Source: Chloroherpeton thalassium ATCC 35110
GTDB lineage: Bacteria > Bacteroidota > Chlorobiia > Chlorobiales > Chloroherpetonaceae
Direction: 5' to 3'
Length of the DNA: 64,000 nucleotides
Assembly (NCBI RefSeq): GCF_000020525.1
Contig: NC_011026.1
Location: 248,001 to 312,000 of the forward strand
Below are positions 17,727 through 27,999 of the stretch, one piece after another. The position numbers and the translations under genes were made by a program. How positions within the stretch are numbered: the stretch's first letter is position 1; each line of letters starts with the position of its first letter. The notes beneath the pieces were generated by a model. That model did no database searches, was not told where the DNA came from, and was given only the letters and a program-made list of their open reading frames with translations.

Positions 17727-19436
17727 ATGCCAGAAGACGATTCTTTACATGCTCAATCACTTGAGCGCATCAAGCCACAGGATTTTGATTACAATTCGTT
17801 GCTTGAATCAAGCAAAATCTTAAACTCATCTCTCGATTTAGAATTTATCCTTTCTCATATTTTGCGTACAGTCATGGGCAAATTTATGTTGCTCAAAGCC
17901 TGTATCATCACCTTTTCTGAATCGGATCAATCAGTCTTTGAGCTTGCCGCCTCGCGCGGATTGCATGGCGCTAAAAAGCAGTTCACAAACCTGGAGCTTT
18001 TTCAACAACAGCACGACATTCACGCGCTAATTGATCTTTCTATCGGAAACAAACGCATTGGCTACATCGGCCTAAGCGATAAGTTCAATCGCCAGCCATT
18101 CAAAAGCGCTGAAAGCGAATTTTTGGAGTCGCTTGCCTCGCTTGCTGCCAGTGCCATTGAAAACGCGTTGTTTCTCAATCAGCTTAATGAGCAAAAAGCG
18201 CATTTGAAGCAGGTTAATGAAAGTCTCCAGCAAAAAATTCTTCAGTTCAATACGCTCTTTGAACTAACGCAGCGCTACCGAGTTGATCAAACAAAGGAAG
18301 ATATTTTGCAGATTTTGATGCACGCCTTGATGCTGCAAATGAACTTCAAAAGCTACGTGGTGCTTTTGCGAAATGAAATGAATTTTGACGTGGCCATGGC
18401 AAAAGACATCAAATCTGATCACCTTGAGGCAAAGGAAATTGGGATTATTTTTTCTTCATCATTTGCGCACGAGCTAAAATGGGAAGAGTTTCCGAGCATC
18501 ACCGCTGCGGGTTGCTATCACGCAATTCCGCTTCGCACCACAAGCACCAGCTTAGGCGTGATTCTTTTTGGCGAACGCCGCACAGAAGAACCGTTTACCG
18601 AAACAGATTATGAATTTATGTTTTTAGCTGCAGCGCAAGCCGCGGGCGCCATCGAGCAGGTTCGTTTGTTTAAAGATGCCCTTGAAAAACAAGCCATTGA
18701 AAAGGAATTGGCGCTGGCGTATGAAATCCAAACGAATCTTTTTCCCAAAAGCCTTCCTAAAAGCTCGATCTACGAAATCGACGCCACGAATTTTCCATCG
18801 CTCCATGTAGGCGGCGATTACTACGATGTGTTTGAAGTAGACGATCGGCTTCTTTTTTTGGCCATTGCGGATGTAACGGGCAAAGGCGTTCCAGCTTCGC
18901 TGATTATGTCCAACTTGCAAGCGCTCATCAAAGCATACATCGAAATGGTTCGCGCTGGCGCCATGAGCATCAACGATATGGTCGGAAAAATTAACGACAT
19001 CATTTACGGCAACACCACCATTGATAAGTTTATTTCTTTTTTCTGCTGCTTAATCGACAAGGAAAAACTCTCGCTTACCTATATCAACGCCGGACATAAT
19101 CCGCCCATACTGCTACGAACGGATGGAAGCCTTTCGCAATTGCAAACAGGCGGGATTGTTTTGGGCGTGTTGCCAAGTACATCGCCTTATGAATCTGAAA
19201 CGCTTGCGTTGCAAAAAGGCGATATGCTTTTTCTTTACACCGACGGCGTCACAGAAGCCATGAGCAAAGAGCACGAAGAATTTGGGGAAAACCGGCTTAT
19301 CCAAATTTTGAAAAATGCACAAGGCAATAGTTGTCCAAGTATCTTGTCCGAAGTCACCCGGGCGATTGACAATTTCGAACCGCCGGGCGAGCACCACGAC
19401 GATGTCACCATGATCTGTTTCAAAGTGACGCCTTAA
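17727..19436 (+). CDS. Cytoplasmic double-GAF PP2C (SpoIIE/RsbU-type) phosphatase
   Basis: 569 residues without membrane segments. Two GAF-like domains (about 25-150, SLLESSKILNSSLDLEFIL...; about 185-315, ending LAAAQAAGAIEQVRLF), a helical linker (ALEKQAIEKELALAYEIQTN) and a SpoIIE-type PP2C domain (about 340-569) with HVGGDYYDVF (near 361), IADVTGKG and LYTDGVTEA. It is the second phosphatase of the cluster, so one STAS/kinase pair could integrate a membrane signal and a soluble signal. The inverted repeat at its start codon may set its own expression level apart from the upstream genes. Confidence 0.9.
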   Translation: MPEDDSLHAQSLERIKPQDFDYNSLLESSKILNSSLDLEFILSHILRTVMGKFMLLKACIITFSESDQSVFELAASRGLHGAKKQFTNLELFQQQHDIHALIDLSIGNKRIGYIGLSDKFNRQPFKSAESEFLESLASLAASAIENALFLNQLNEQKAHLKQVNESLQQKILQFNTLFELTQRYRVDQTKEDILQILMHALMLQMNFKSYVVLLRNEMNFDVAMAKDIKSDHLEAKEIGIIFSSSFAHELKWEEFPSITAAGCYHAIPLRTTSTSLGVILFGERRTEEPFTETDYEFMFLAAAQAAGAIEQVRLFKDALEKQAIEKELALAYEIQTNLFPKSLPKSSIYEIDATNFPSLHVGGDYYDVFEVDDRLLFLAIADVTGKGVPASLIMSNLQALIKAYIEMVRAGAMSINDMVGKINDIIYGNTTIDKFISFFCCLIDKEKLSLTYINAGHNPPILLRTDGSLSQLQTGGIVLGVLPSTSPYESETLALQKGDMLFLYTDGVTEAMSKEHEEFGENRLIQILKNAQGNSCPSILSEVTRAIDNFEPPGEHHDDVTMICFKVTP

Positions 19437-19590
19437 CTTAAAACAACACGGCCTGGTTTAATTTTTCTGTGAGGTTATTAGAATCACATTTTACTGTTGC
19501 TTTTTTTATCAGCGCGACTTAGTTTTCAACTGAATTTGGGGGGCTTCAATGTCTTCGGTTTTAAAATCATAACAACATCAACCACCAGCC

Positions 19591-20034
19591 ATGAACGCAA
19601 TCATTTTATTTGATTCTCACTCTTCGGGCGGCGCAACCGACCGCATTATCGACACGATCGGTCAAGAATTAGCGAAGCGCGATATTTATGTGGAAAAAGG
19701 CAAAGTGTTGCCAAATGCGGATTATAGCTTCCTTGACGAATTTGATTTGATTTTACTCGGCTCTCCTATCTACAATTTGCGGCTTTCTGAAAATCTGGCT
19801 GGCGCTATTATTCAAAGCAATTTGCTGGCAAAACTTGATGGAAAACAAATTGCTCTTTTTGTCATTTGTGGCGGCCCTGAACTTTCCGCCGACCTTTTGT
19901 ACTTGCCTCAGTTGCAAATTCCGCTGCTGAATAAAAATATCATCGCCAAAAAAGCGTTTGGCATGTCTTGCAAAAATGACCCAGAAAGCGCCGTTTCTTT
20001 TGCTGAAGAAATCTATGAAAAAGCCGCGAAGTAA
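19591..20034 (+). CDS. Flavodoxin-like protein
   Basis: 147 residues with the flavodoxin fold layout: first strand and phosphate-binding loop FDSHSSGGATDRI (residues 7-19) where flavodoxins have S/T-x-T-G-x-T, then FDLILLGSPIYNLRLSENLAG in the 50s loop, and IALFVICGGPE near 90. The loop is a variant (SSGGATD), so FMN binding is likely but unproved. It could be an electron carrier or a flavodoxin-domain oxidoreductase. The terminator stem starts inside its last codons. Confidence 0.65.
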   Translation: MNAIILFDSHSSGGATDRIIDTIGQELAKRDIYVEKGKVLPNADYSFLDEFDLILLGSPIYNLRLSENLAGAIIQSNLLAKLDGKQIALFVICGGPELSADLLYLPQLQIPLLNKNIIAKKAFGMSCKNDPESAVSFAEEIYEKAAK

Positions 20035-20052
20035 AACCCAGCGGCTTTTTTT
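20018..20052. terminator. Bidirectional terminator overlapping the end of the flavodoxin-like gene
   Basis: aaaaagccgc / gcggcttttttt with a 13-base loop containing the stop codon; A- and T-runs on both sides. It serves the flavodoxin-like gene and convergent iscX. Confidence 0.8.
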
Positions 20053-20060
20053 GTTCCCCC

Positions 20061-20273
20061 TCACTGATTTTCTTGCCATTCGTCGTACCACGCCATTTGA
20101 ATGGCTTCCAATTTTTTTTCGTCGGAGGCTTTTGGGTCGTCTTCGAATTCGCCGAGTTCCATCACCATTCGATGCAAATCCCTAAATCGAACGCCCAGCG
20201 GGTCCAACTCGGGATATTTTTCACTCAGGAGAATGCCTAACTCTTCAGCATGACGCCAGGTTAATTTTTCCAT
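20061..20273 (-). CDS. iscX: Iron-sulfur assembly protein IscX
   Basis: 70-residue acidic protein. It matches the compact IscX/YfhJ pattern throughout: W..A.E.G..L.E.YPELDPL.VRF.DLH near residues 6-34, then LGEFEDDPKASDEKKLEAI and a final W.DEW. In E. coli IscX binds IscS and iron and modulates Fe-S cluster assembly. It is unusual that no other isc gene lies nearby; in most genomes iscX ends an isc operon. It converges on the flavodoxin-like gene through a shared terminator. Confidence 0.9.
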   Translation of the reverse strand: MEKLTWRHAEELGILLSEKYPELDPLGVRFRDLHRMVMELGEFEDDPKASDEKKLEAIQMAWYDEWQENQ

Positions 20274-20687
20274 TGTTCCTCACCATTTTTGAGCGTTCCT
20301 GCCCATTTGCAAATCATTTTCAACGCGACAAAGCATTTTAGGATTCTAAACGTTTAAAAAAGCAATATTTGAGTAGTTTTTTTACAATTCCTTAAAAAAG
20401 TTGGCGCATATCAGAGACTTCGTTTGTACGAAAGCCGTTTTTTTTTCTAAATTCACGCCTACCTTTGAGAAGCACAGACATTTATCCTATTAACTTCGGT
20501 GACGGGCTACGCCCGCCGCACACGCACATTTTCTTACCATCTGCGTTTTCTAAACGCATTAATGCTTGAACATATTCTTTAAAATTTTAAACCGGCTCGA
20601 AATGCCTGGATATTCAGCTTTTTTTTGCCTTACAAACCGGGGAATCTTTCCCTATTATTTTCTGAAAACTTAAAATTAGTAAGTGAT
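20274..20687. promoter_or_regulatory. Gene-free region upstream of acs with small palindromes
   Basis: 414 bases between the start of iscX (leftward) and acs (rightward), so both promoters should be here. Seen: a hairpin near 20416-20434 (cttcgt-ttgt-acgaaag) followed by a long T-run, a 7-bp hairpin tgcgttt-tct-aaacgca at about 20542-20558 running into the perfect palindrome gcattaatgc, and many T-runs. The paired palindromes could be an operator for acs; no regulator can be named. Confidence 0.35.
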
Positions 20688-22667
20688 ATGCCTACCAACA
20701 CTGAATCAAACGCAGGAATCAGCTCTGTTTTGCACGAGCAGCGAGTCTTCAAGCCTGGCCCTGAGTTTTCAGAGGGCGCAACGATTAAATCGATGGACGA
20801 GTACGAAAAGCAGTACAAAATCGCCGCTGATGATCCTCAAAAATACTGGGCAAATGTGGCCTCTCAGTACCACTGGTTCAAAAAGTGGGATACCGTTCTT
20901 GAGTGGAACGAGCCTTTTTCTAAATGGTTTGTAGGTGGCGAGACGAACTTATGCTACAACGCTCTGGACGTGCACATCAACACCTGGCGGAAAAACAAAG
21001 CCGCGATCATTTGGGAAGGTGAACCGGGCGACCAGCGCACCCTGACTTATTTGCAGCTTCATCGCGAAGTGAGCAAATTTGCCAACGTGCTCAAACGCCG
21101 CGGCATACAAAAAGGCGACCGTGTAGCAATTTACATGGGCATGACCCCCGAACTCGTTATCGCCGTTCTTGCCTGTGCCCGTATTGGCGCGGTTCACAAC
21201 GTGATATTTGCCGGCTTCTCTGCTCATGCGCTCACCGAACGCATCAACGACTCTCATGCTAAAATGATTGTTTGTGCAGATGGCACGATTCGCCGCGGCA
21301 AAAGCCTCAACCTCAAAGAAGTGGTTGATGAAGCATTAGTCGATACACCATCCATTCAAAACGTGATTGTTTATCAGCGCACAAAAGAAACGATTCACAT
21401 GCAAGATGGCCGCGACCACTGGTGGCACGACCTCATGGGACTCGCTTCTGAATACTGCCCTGCTGAGTCACTCGATTCCGAACATCCACTTTTTATCCTT
21501 TACACCAGCGGTTCTACCGGAAAGCCGAAAGGTATTCTTCACTCCACTGGCGGCTATATGACTCATGTTGCCAACTCCTTCAAGCACGTTTTTGATGTTA
21601 AAGAGCAAGATATTTATTGGTGCACTGCCGATATTGGTTGGATTACCGGCCATAGCTACATGATCTATGGGCCGCTCATCAACGGCTCAACCATCGTGGT
21701 CTACGAAGGCGCACCAAACTACCCGCAATGGGATAGATTCTGGGACATCATCCAACGCCACAAAGTCACCATTTTCTACACAGCGCCAACCGCTATTCGT
21801 GCCTTCATTCGCGCTGGAGATGAATGGGTTACCAAGCATGATCTCTCTTCGCTTCGCCTGCTCGGCACCGTTGGAGAACCGATTAACCCAGAAGCCTGGA
21901 TGTGGTACTATAAAAACGTGGGCAAAGAAAAATGCCCTATCGTTGATACTTGGTGGCAAACTGAAACCGGCGGCATTATGATTTCTCCGCTTCCTGGTGC
22001 CACGCCATTGAAACCGGGCACTGCCACGCGTCCGCTTCCTGGCATTTTAGTTGATGTTGTTCATAAAGATGGCACGCCTTGCCAAGCCAATGAAGGTGGA
22101 TTTTTGGTGGTGAAACATCCTTGGCCATCCATGCTTCGCACCATTTATGGCGATGAAGAGCGCTACAAAACCACTTACTGGTCGGAAGTCGACGGCATGT
22201 ACTTCACTGGCGACGGTGCAAGAAAAGACAATGACGGATACATTTGGATCATGGGACGCGTTGATGACGTGGTCAATATTTCTGGTCACAGACTCGGCAC
22301 AAGTGAAGTTGAAAGCGCCCTTGTTTCGCATGAAGCTGTTGCAGAAGCTGCTGTGGTCAGCCGCCCCGATGAAGTTAAAGGAAATGCGTTGGTTGCATTC
22401 GTAACGCTGAAAGAAGAGTTCGAAGGAAATCAAAAACTCCGCGAAGAGCTTCGCGCGCATGTGGCCAAGGAAATCGGACCGATTGCCAAACCGGACGATG
22501 TTCGCTGGGCTGCCGCGTTGCCAAAAACACGCAGCGGAAAAATCATGCGTCGCTTGCTTCGTGAAATGGCCTCAAGCAAAGAAGTTAAGGGCGACGTTAC
22601 TACGCTTGAAGACTTTACCGTGCTCGAAAAACTTCGCGAAGAAGAAGAAGAGAGCAAAAAGGACTAA
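20688..22667 (+). CDS. acs: Acetyl-CoA synthetase (AMP-forming)
   Basis: Converts acetate, ATP and CoA to acetyl-CoA in two steps through acetyl-AMP. 659 residues, normal size. Seen: the P-loop-like [11 protein letters not shown] (about 272-282), [26 protein letters not shown] and the C-terminal [11 protein letters not shown], whose Lys (about 617) is the usual target of regulatory acetylation. The ATG at 20688 is chosen over a TTG at 20625 because the Acs N-terminal pattern starts after it. In a green-sulfur-like phototroph it would allow acetate assimilation. Confidence 0.96.
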   Translation: MPTNTESNAGISSVLHEQRVFKPGPEFSEGATIKSMDEYEKQYKIAADDPQKYWANVASQYHWFKKWDTVLEWNEPFSKWFVGGETNLCYNALDVHINTWRKNKAAIIWEGEPGDQRTLTYLQLHREVSKFANVLKRRGIQKGDRVAIYMGMTPELVIAVLACARIGAVHNVIFAGFSAHALTERINDSHAKMIVCADGTIRRGKSLNLKEVVDEALVDTPSIQNVIVYQRTKETIHMQDGRDHWWHDLMGLASEYCPAESLDSEHPLFILYTSGSTGKPKGILHSTGGYMTHVANSFKHVFDVKEQDIYWCTADIGWITGHSYMIYGPLINGSTIVVYEGAPNYPQWDRFWDIIQRHKVTIFYTAPTAIRAFIRAGDEWVTKHDLSSLRLLGTVGEPINPEAWMWYYKNVGKEKCPIVDTWWQTETGGIMISPLPGATPLKPGTATRPLPGILVDVVHKDGTPCQANEGGFLVVKHPWPSMLRTIYGDEERYKTTYWSEVDGMYFTGDGARKDNDGYIWIMGRVDDVVNISGHRLGTSEVESALVSHEAVAEAAVVSRPDEVKGNALVAFVTLKEEFEGNQKLREELRAHVAKEIGPIAKPDDVRWAAALPKTRSGKIMRRLLREMASSKEVKGDVTTLEDFTVLEKLREEEEESKKD

Positions 22668-22700
22668 ACATTTAACGCAAGTTGAACAGATAGTTTTTCC

Positions 22701-22736
22701 AAAAGGCGCGCCGACTCAACGGTGCGCCTTTTTTAT
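22701..22736 (+). terminator. Intrinsic terminator after acs
   Basis: aaaaggcgcgcc / ggtgcgcctttt (one G-T pair), eight-base loop, followed by a T-run (ttttttatttt). Confidence 0.85.
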
Positions 22737-22885
22737 TTTCAATTTGATAGGTTTAGCACCAGAAACCGATCCGTTTCGATAAATATATCCTGTTTAGTTA
22801 GGAGAACTGCGGCAGGAAACCTCATAGATGCGTATCTTCTTTACTGTGGTTATTAGCCACATGAACCCTTAAAACCCAAGCGATC

Positions 22886-25672
22886 ATGAAATATCGATAC
22901 AAAATTCTGTTCTTCTTTTTCCTGCTTTATTTATGTTTTCCCCACCATTCACACGCGCAAGTTTCCTTCAACACTCACGCAGTCACCTCATCAGCAAATG
23001 GCGCAAGCGCCGTTCACTCGGCTGATATGGATGGAGATGGTGATATTGACTTGCTTTCCGCTTCCGCCGGCGATAACAAAATTACCTGGTATCAAAACAA
23101 CGGCTCGCAAACTTTTACCGAAAACATCATCGCTACGGATGCGCTCGGCGCTTCATCCGTGTTTGCCATCGATGTCGATCGCGATGGCGATATGGACATT
23201 GTGGCCGCGTTAGCTGGCGTTGGCGAAATCACTTGGTATCAAAACGACGGCTCGCAAAATTTCAATAAGGAATTCATCGTTGATGCGATTTGGGGCATTT
23301 CTTCTGTCTATGCAACCGATGTAGACCAGGATGGCGACATAGACTTGCTTTCCGCATCAAGTAGCGACCATTCTATTCGATGGTATGAAAATAATAACCA
23401 AGAATTTACCGCTTATGAAGTTTCCGATATGGCCTATGGCGCAAGCTCCGTTTATGCCGCCGATGCCGATGCCGATGGCGACATCGATATTTTTTCGGCA
23501 GCGAAAACGGGCAACAAAATTTCTTGGTATGAAAACAACGGCTCGCAAACTTTTAGCGAACACACCATTTCAAGTGTAGCCACTGGCGCAATCTCGGTTT
23601 ATGCAACGGATGTAGATCATGATGGCGACATGGATGTGCTTTCGGCTTCAGCAGATAACAATCAAATTGCTTGGTATGAAAACGATGGCTCGCAAACCTT
23701 CAGCGAGCAGATCATTTCATCCACTGCGAATGGCGCAAGCTCGGTTTATGCAACGGATGTCGATAACGATGGCGATATGGATGTGCTTTCAGCCTCAGCT
23801 AGCGACAACAAAATTGCTTGGTACGAAAATGACGGTTCGCAAACCTTCAGCGAGCAAGTCATTTCATCCGCTGCGAGCGGCGCAAGCGCGGTGTTTGCAA
23901 TGGATGTCGATCGTGACGGCGATATGGATATTCTTTCTGCCGCCGCCAGCAGCAACGAAATTACTTGGTATGAAAATACTTTGCCATTTAAAGAAAAAGA
24001 GATTACGACAGACCATAACATTGCATCGAGTATCCCTTATGCGACTTTCGCTTATGCAAGCGATATTGATCGCGACGGAGATATGGACGCCATTTCTGTT
24101 TCGCCAGACTTAACTACCGGAGGAATTAGTTGGCATGAAAATAGCGGATCAGAAACCTTTACGCAGCATGTCATTGACAATTCGCTCCAGACTGCCCGCA
24201 TGGCGATTCCGATCGACATGGACAGAGATGGCGATATAGATTTGCTGGCCGCAATCTACGGTGATGACGAAATTGTTTGGTATGAAAATAATGGCTCCCA
24301 AAGCTTCACCAAGCAGACCATCAAAAGTAGCGCGACTTATGTTTCGTTCGTTTCCGCTGCAGATGTCGATCGCGATGGCGATATAGACGTGCTGGCTGGA
24401 ATTTCTGGCCTGAGTACATTTTCATGGTTTGAAAATAATGGTGCGCAGAATTTCACTGAACATGTAATTACCAGCAGTGCTACCAGCGCCCGCACGATTT
24501 ATGCTGTTGATATGGATCACGACGGCGATTTCGACGTTCTTACGGCTGCGTCAGGTGATGATGAAATTAGCTGGTTTGAAAATGACGGCTCGCAGGGTTT
24601 TTCCGAGCACATGATTAGCGATACGTTATTGATTCCAAGCAGCGTTTTTGCAATAGATTTAGATCGCGACGGCGACATGGACGTTTTGTCTACTTCGGTC
24701 AATGATGATAAAATTGCTTGGTATGAAAATAACGGCTCAGAGAATTTCACCGAGCATTTTGTCGCGCAGCCCGATTTGGACGGAAACCGCTTCAATGCTG
24801 ACAATGGCGATGTAAATGAACCCAAAATGGTTTCGGCAGCCGATATGGATAACGACGGCGACATTGACCTACTAACCGCCTCTGGCGATCATCGCATCCT
24901 TTGGTTTGAAAATGATGGCGCGCAGAACTTCACGCTCCATGAGGCTTTTGCTGTGGGCGGCGCAAACACCGCTTACGCTGCCGATATGGACGGAGATGGC
25001 GACCGCGACATCATCACCGCAGCCACTTACACGACTCATGTGGATTGGGTTGAAACCACCATAAAACTTGCCGATGATCCGCTTCCGGTTGAACTTGCGC
25101 ATTTTTCAGGCGCTTCAACCGAATCGGGCATTTCGTTGAGTTGGAAAACGGTAACAGAAACCAACAATGCTGGATTCGTGCTTTATCGCAATGGCGTGAA
25201 AGTGGCTTCTTTTCAAGATGTTGAGGCGCTCGTAGGACAAGGCACATCGAGCAAATCCACAACTTACAGCTTCACCGATGCAGACGTGGAACTTGGCACG
25301 ACTTACACCTATACGCTTATCAGCAAAGATTTTAGCGGGACAAGCCACGAATATGGCCTTCAAGTTCAGGTGGCCTTTACCGATGTCACTTCTGAGGCAG
25401 GAACACCGGATAAATACGCGCTGGAGCAAAACTATCCCAATCCGTTTAATCCAAGCACAACCATTAAGTTTAGCCTGAAGCAAGCGGGCGTGGCAACCTT
25501 CAAAGTGTTCGACATCTTGGGTCGCGTGGTTCATAAAGAAGTTTTGCAAGGGACCGCCGGCGAAAACACGCCAATTTCATTTGAAGGAAAGAGCTTAAAC
25601 AGCGGTGTTTATTTTTATCAAATTTCCTCCGGTGAATATTCGGAAACGAAGAAAATGATGCTCTTGAAGTAA
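22886..25672 (+). CDS. T9SS-secreted FG-GAP/VCBS-repeat protein with 14 repeats
   Basis: 928 residues. Signal peptide (about 1-24, ending HSHAQ). Then 14 repeats of about 45-50 residues, each with a calcium-loop-like D-x-D-x-D-G-D-x-D and ending in W-Y/F-E-N-x-G-S-Q-x-F (for example DVDNDGDMDVLSASASDNK), the FG-GAP/VCBS pattern of beta-propeller blades. A fibronectin-like linker (PLPVELAHFSGASTESGI...) and a C-terminal T9SS type A sorting domain (QNYPNPFNPST...FKVFDILGR...GVYFYQI...KKMMLLK) follow. Fourteen blades fit two seven-blade propellers. Probably a surface adhesin or scaffold; the ligand is unknown. Neighbouring repeats 5 and 6 are nearly identical in DNA, which points to recent unit duplication. 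Confidence 0.9.
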   Translation: MKYRYKILFFFFLLYLCFPHHSHAQVSFNTHAVTSSANGASAVHSADMDGDGDIDLLSASAGDNKITWYQNNGSQTFTENIIATDALGASSVFAIDVDRDGDMDIVAALAGVGEITWYQNDGSQNFNKEFIVDAIWGISSVYATDVDQDGDIDLLSASSSDHSIRWYENNNQEFTAYEVSDMAYGASSVYAADADADGDIDIFSAAKTGNKISWYENNGSQTFSEHTISSVATGAISVYATDVDHDGDMDVLSASADNNQIAWYENDGSQTFSEQIISSTANGASSVYATDVDNDGDMDVLSASASDNKIAWYENDGSQTFSEQVISSAASGASAVFAMDVDRDGDMDILSAAASSNEITWYENTLPFKEKEITTDHNIASSIPYATFAYASDIDRDGDMDAISVSPDLTTGGISWHENSGSETFTQHVIDNSLQTARMAIPIDMDRDGDIDLLAAIYGDDEIVWYENNGSQSFTKQTIKSSATYVSFVSAADVDRDGDIDVLAGISGLSTFSWFENNGAQNFTEHVITSSATSARTIYAVDMDHDGDFDVLTAASGDDEISWFENDGSQGFSEHMISDTLLIPSSVFAIDLDRDGDMDVLSTSVNDDKIAWYENNGSENFTEHFVAQPDLDGNRFNADNGDVNEPKMVSAADMDNDGDIDLLTASGDHRILWFENDGAQNFTLHEAFAVGGANTAYAADMDGDGDRDIITAATYTTHVDWVETTIKLADDPLPVELAHFSGASTESGISLSWKTVTETNNAGFVLYRNGVKVASFQDVEALVGQGTSSKSTTYSFTDADVELGTTYTYTLISKDFSGTSHEYGLQVQVAFTDVTSEAGTPDKYALEQNYPNPFNPSTTIKFSLKQAGVATFKVFDILGRVVHKEVLQGTAGENTPISFEGKSLNSGVYFYQISSGEYSETKKMMLLK

Positions 25673-25698
25673 ATCTTATACTTCATTTCCATCACAAA

Positions 25699-25731
25699 GA
25701 AAAAGGGGCTTTCAAAGCCCCTTTTCATTTT
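25699..25731. terminator. Terminator between the two convergent T9SS cargo genes
   Basis: aaaaggggctt / aagcccctttt with a two-base loop, flanked by an A-run and ttttcatttt. It works best rightward, for the FG-GAP gene. Confidence 0.85.
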
Positions 25732-25815
25732 CAGCATATTTATCAATCAACAGCAAACGCCATCCATTCTTTTGAATGCTTTAACATTGAACGGCGTTGC
25801 CATTTTCAAAGCGCG

Positions 25816-27873
25816 TTATTTTAGCAGAATCATTTTTTTTGTTTCCATAAACGAACCAGAAATAATCCGATAATAATACACGCCGCTTGACAATGTGCCC
25901 GCATTAAAATGGTAGGCGTTCCAGCCCGCACTACCTTGCAGCTGTTTGGAAAGCACTTCTCTGCCCAGCATGTCAAAAACTTTCAGTGTCGCCGTTCCTG
26001 CTTGTGCTAAGCTGAAACGAATCACCGTACTTGGGTTGAACGGATTCGGATAGTTTTGTGCCAAAGCGTATTGCGTTGCTATCGTTTCCTCGTTAGATAC
26101 CGCTTCGGTTACGCTAACGCTAACAGAATTATCGTACTCTTGGCGCGTACCACTCAAGTCTTCAGTGAAAATGGTGTAGGTGTAACTTTCACCAAGATAA
26201 ACATCCGTATCGGTGAAGCGATAACTGGTAGCGTTGCTGGTTGTACCTTGCCCTTTGAGCGCAGTCACGTTTGTATAAGACGCGATTTCTGTACCATCTC
26301 TGTAAAGAATAAAGCCCGCGTTGTCTGTTTCCGATGCAGTTTTCCAGTTGAGCAAAACGCCGCTGCTGGTTGAAGAACCAGTGAAACTGACGAGCTCCAC
26401 AGGAAGTGGATTGTCTTCCTCGCCACCAATCACAAACTCGGAAAGAGAAGTTAAGCCTTCTACCGTGATCGAAGTTGGGCAGTTGGTGCGATCGATCGTT
26501 GCACTTAAATCAGCAACGACATCTTTCCATGGCGAAGTGCTATCGTCGCGTTTTAAGACATAAAGCGTGCTGCAGTTGAAAATGCCAGGGATGCCTTCTA
26601 AATACAGCGTAATGCTGTAAGTGCCTGTAATGGTGCCGGAAATAACTCTGACCGTCCAATAGCGAGGCGAAAGATTGATCACAGCGCCTGGAAGCGAACC
26701 GATCACCTCAGGCGTTTCATCATTTCTGATAACTTGAATGACGACTTCGCCGGCATTTCCAGTTGTAAATATCAACTCAACATCGTTGTTTGCAAATATG
26801 TGCAAATTCGTGTCGCCAGCGGGAATGGTCACCGGCTCGTAGTAAAGGTAAGGATAACCATCGTTGGTTACGCCATCCATGTTCCAATAATCATCTTCAC
26901 CATTAGCCGTTTCACTCGCAAAATCCCAACTTTCATTGGTGAAGATGGATTGGGTTTTCAATTCTGCGGTGGTTGCTGCAATTACGCCCGTCGTATCGCC
27001 ACCACCACGATATCCAACACCTTTAGCACTTGAGTCAGCATTCCAAAACGAAGCATCAATCGTAGAATAATTGCCATTATTATATCCAACCAAACCGCCA
27101 GCTCTTGTTCCGGCTGTGGCTTTCGAAGAACCCGACGCATAGCTGTTGCTAATCGTTGAAGAATTTGTGTTGCTTCCAACCAAAACCCCAATGCTGTTTG
27201 AACCGCGTGCACTACCCCGGGCATAGCTGTTTGAAATATTGCCTCCCGTGTGGTTACTTCCGACAAGAACGCCTACATAATACCGGCCATTTTTCACTTG
27301 GCCTGTCGCATAGCAATTCGATATGGTTGAATAATAGATATTCTCGCCGACCAGAATACCTACATTGTCCGAATTACCAGTCACTTGACCTGTGGCATAG
27401 CAGTTTGTAATCTGGGAAAGACTGTCTCGCCCAACCAGACCACTAACATAAATAGAGCCCGTGATACGCACATTTGTTACGCCCAGATTTTCCACACTCG
27501 CAAGACCAATGTTGCCAAACAGGCTCACATATTTCGCCGTTGAACGATTGATGTAGAGGCTGTCAATCCGATAATTGCCGCCATCATATGTGCCGGTAAA
27601 TTTAGTGGTGCTGTTTCCAATTGGTGTCCAACCAGCGCCGCCATCCCATGTATCAATGGCTGGAGACGCGTCGGCAAAATGAATATCAGCGGTTTGCTTA
27701 TAATATTTTCCCCATTGACCACTGTTTTGAGATAACCAATAGAGGTTTTGCCAAGTCGCTATTTTGTATGGATTGGTAGAAGAACCATCTCCACTTGGCG
27801 CAACAGCGGATTGCGCCTGTATTTGACTATTGAAAAAGAGCAGGGGTAGCAAAATAAGAAAGAGTTTTTTCAT
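25816..27873 (-). CDS. T9SS-secreted GLUG-motif protein
   Basis: 685 residues. Signal peptide (about 1-20, MKKLFLILLPLLFF...QAQ). Residues about 20-330 are a Ser/Thr/Asn/Gly-rich beta-solenoid with GLUG-like units (VSGLVGRDSLSQITNCYATG, VGILVGENIYYSTISNCYAT, AGGLVGYNNG). Then come a middle domain, a PLPVELVSFTGSSTSSGVLL linker and a T9SS type A sorting tail (QNYPNPFNPST...MLGREV...GVYYYRI...KKMILLK). The linker and tail are clearly paralogous to those of the convergent FG-GAP protein. GLUG proteins are often adhesins or surface-layer components; no catalytic motif is visible. Confidence 0.85.
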   Translation of the reverse strand: MKKLFLILLPLLFFNSQIQAQSAVAPSGDGSSTNPYKIATWQNLYWLSQNSGQWGKYYKQTADIHFADASPAIDTWDGGAGWTPIGNSTTKFTGTYDGGNYRIDSLYINRSTAKYVSLFGNIGLASVENLGVTNVRITGSIYVSGLVGRDSLSQITNCYATGQVTGNSDNVGILVGENIYYSTISNCYATGQVKNGRYYVGVLVGSNHTGGNISNSYARGSARGSNSIGVLVGSNTNSSTISNSYASGSSKATAGTRAGGLVGYNNGNYSTIDASFWNADSSAKGVGYRGGGDTTGVIAATTAELKTQSIFTNESWDFASETANGEDDYWNMDGVTNDGYPYLYYEPVTIPAGDTNLHIFANNDVELIFTTGNAGEVVIQVIRNDETPEVIGSLPGAVINLSPRYWTVRVISGTITGTYSITLYLEGIPGIFNCSTLYVLKRDDSTSPWKDVVADLSATIDRTNCPTSITVEGLTSLSEFVIGGEEDNPLPVELVSFTGSSTSSGVLLNWKTASETDNAGFILYRDGTEIASYTNVTALKGQGTTSNATSYRFTDTDVYLGESYTYTIFTEDLSGTRQEYDNSVSVSVTEAVSNEETIATQYALAQNYPNPFNPSTVIRFSLAQAGTATLKVFDMLGREVLSKQLQGSAGWNAYHFNAGTLSSGVYYYRIISGSFMETKKMILLK

Positions 27874-27999
27874 GTCTTATGTGTTTCAAATTTAGTTAAA
27901 TGGCAGCGACGTTCGCACCAATCCGTTACTGCGTAATTAAATCTAACAGCATTAAATCGAGCAAATGTAAGGATTTCACCTTCAATTAGGGTTTATATA

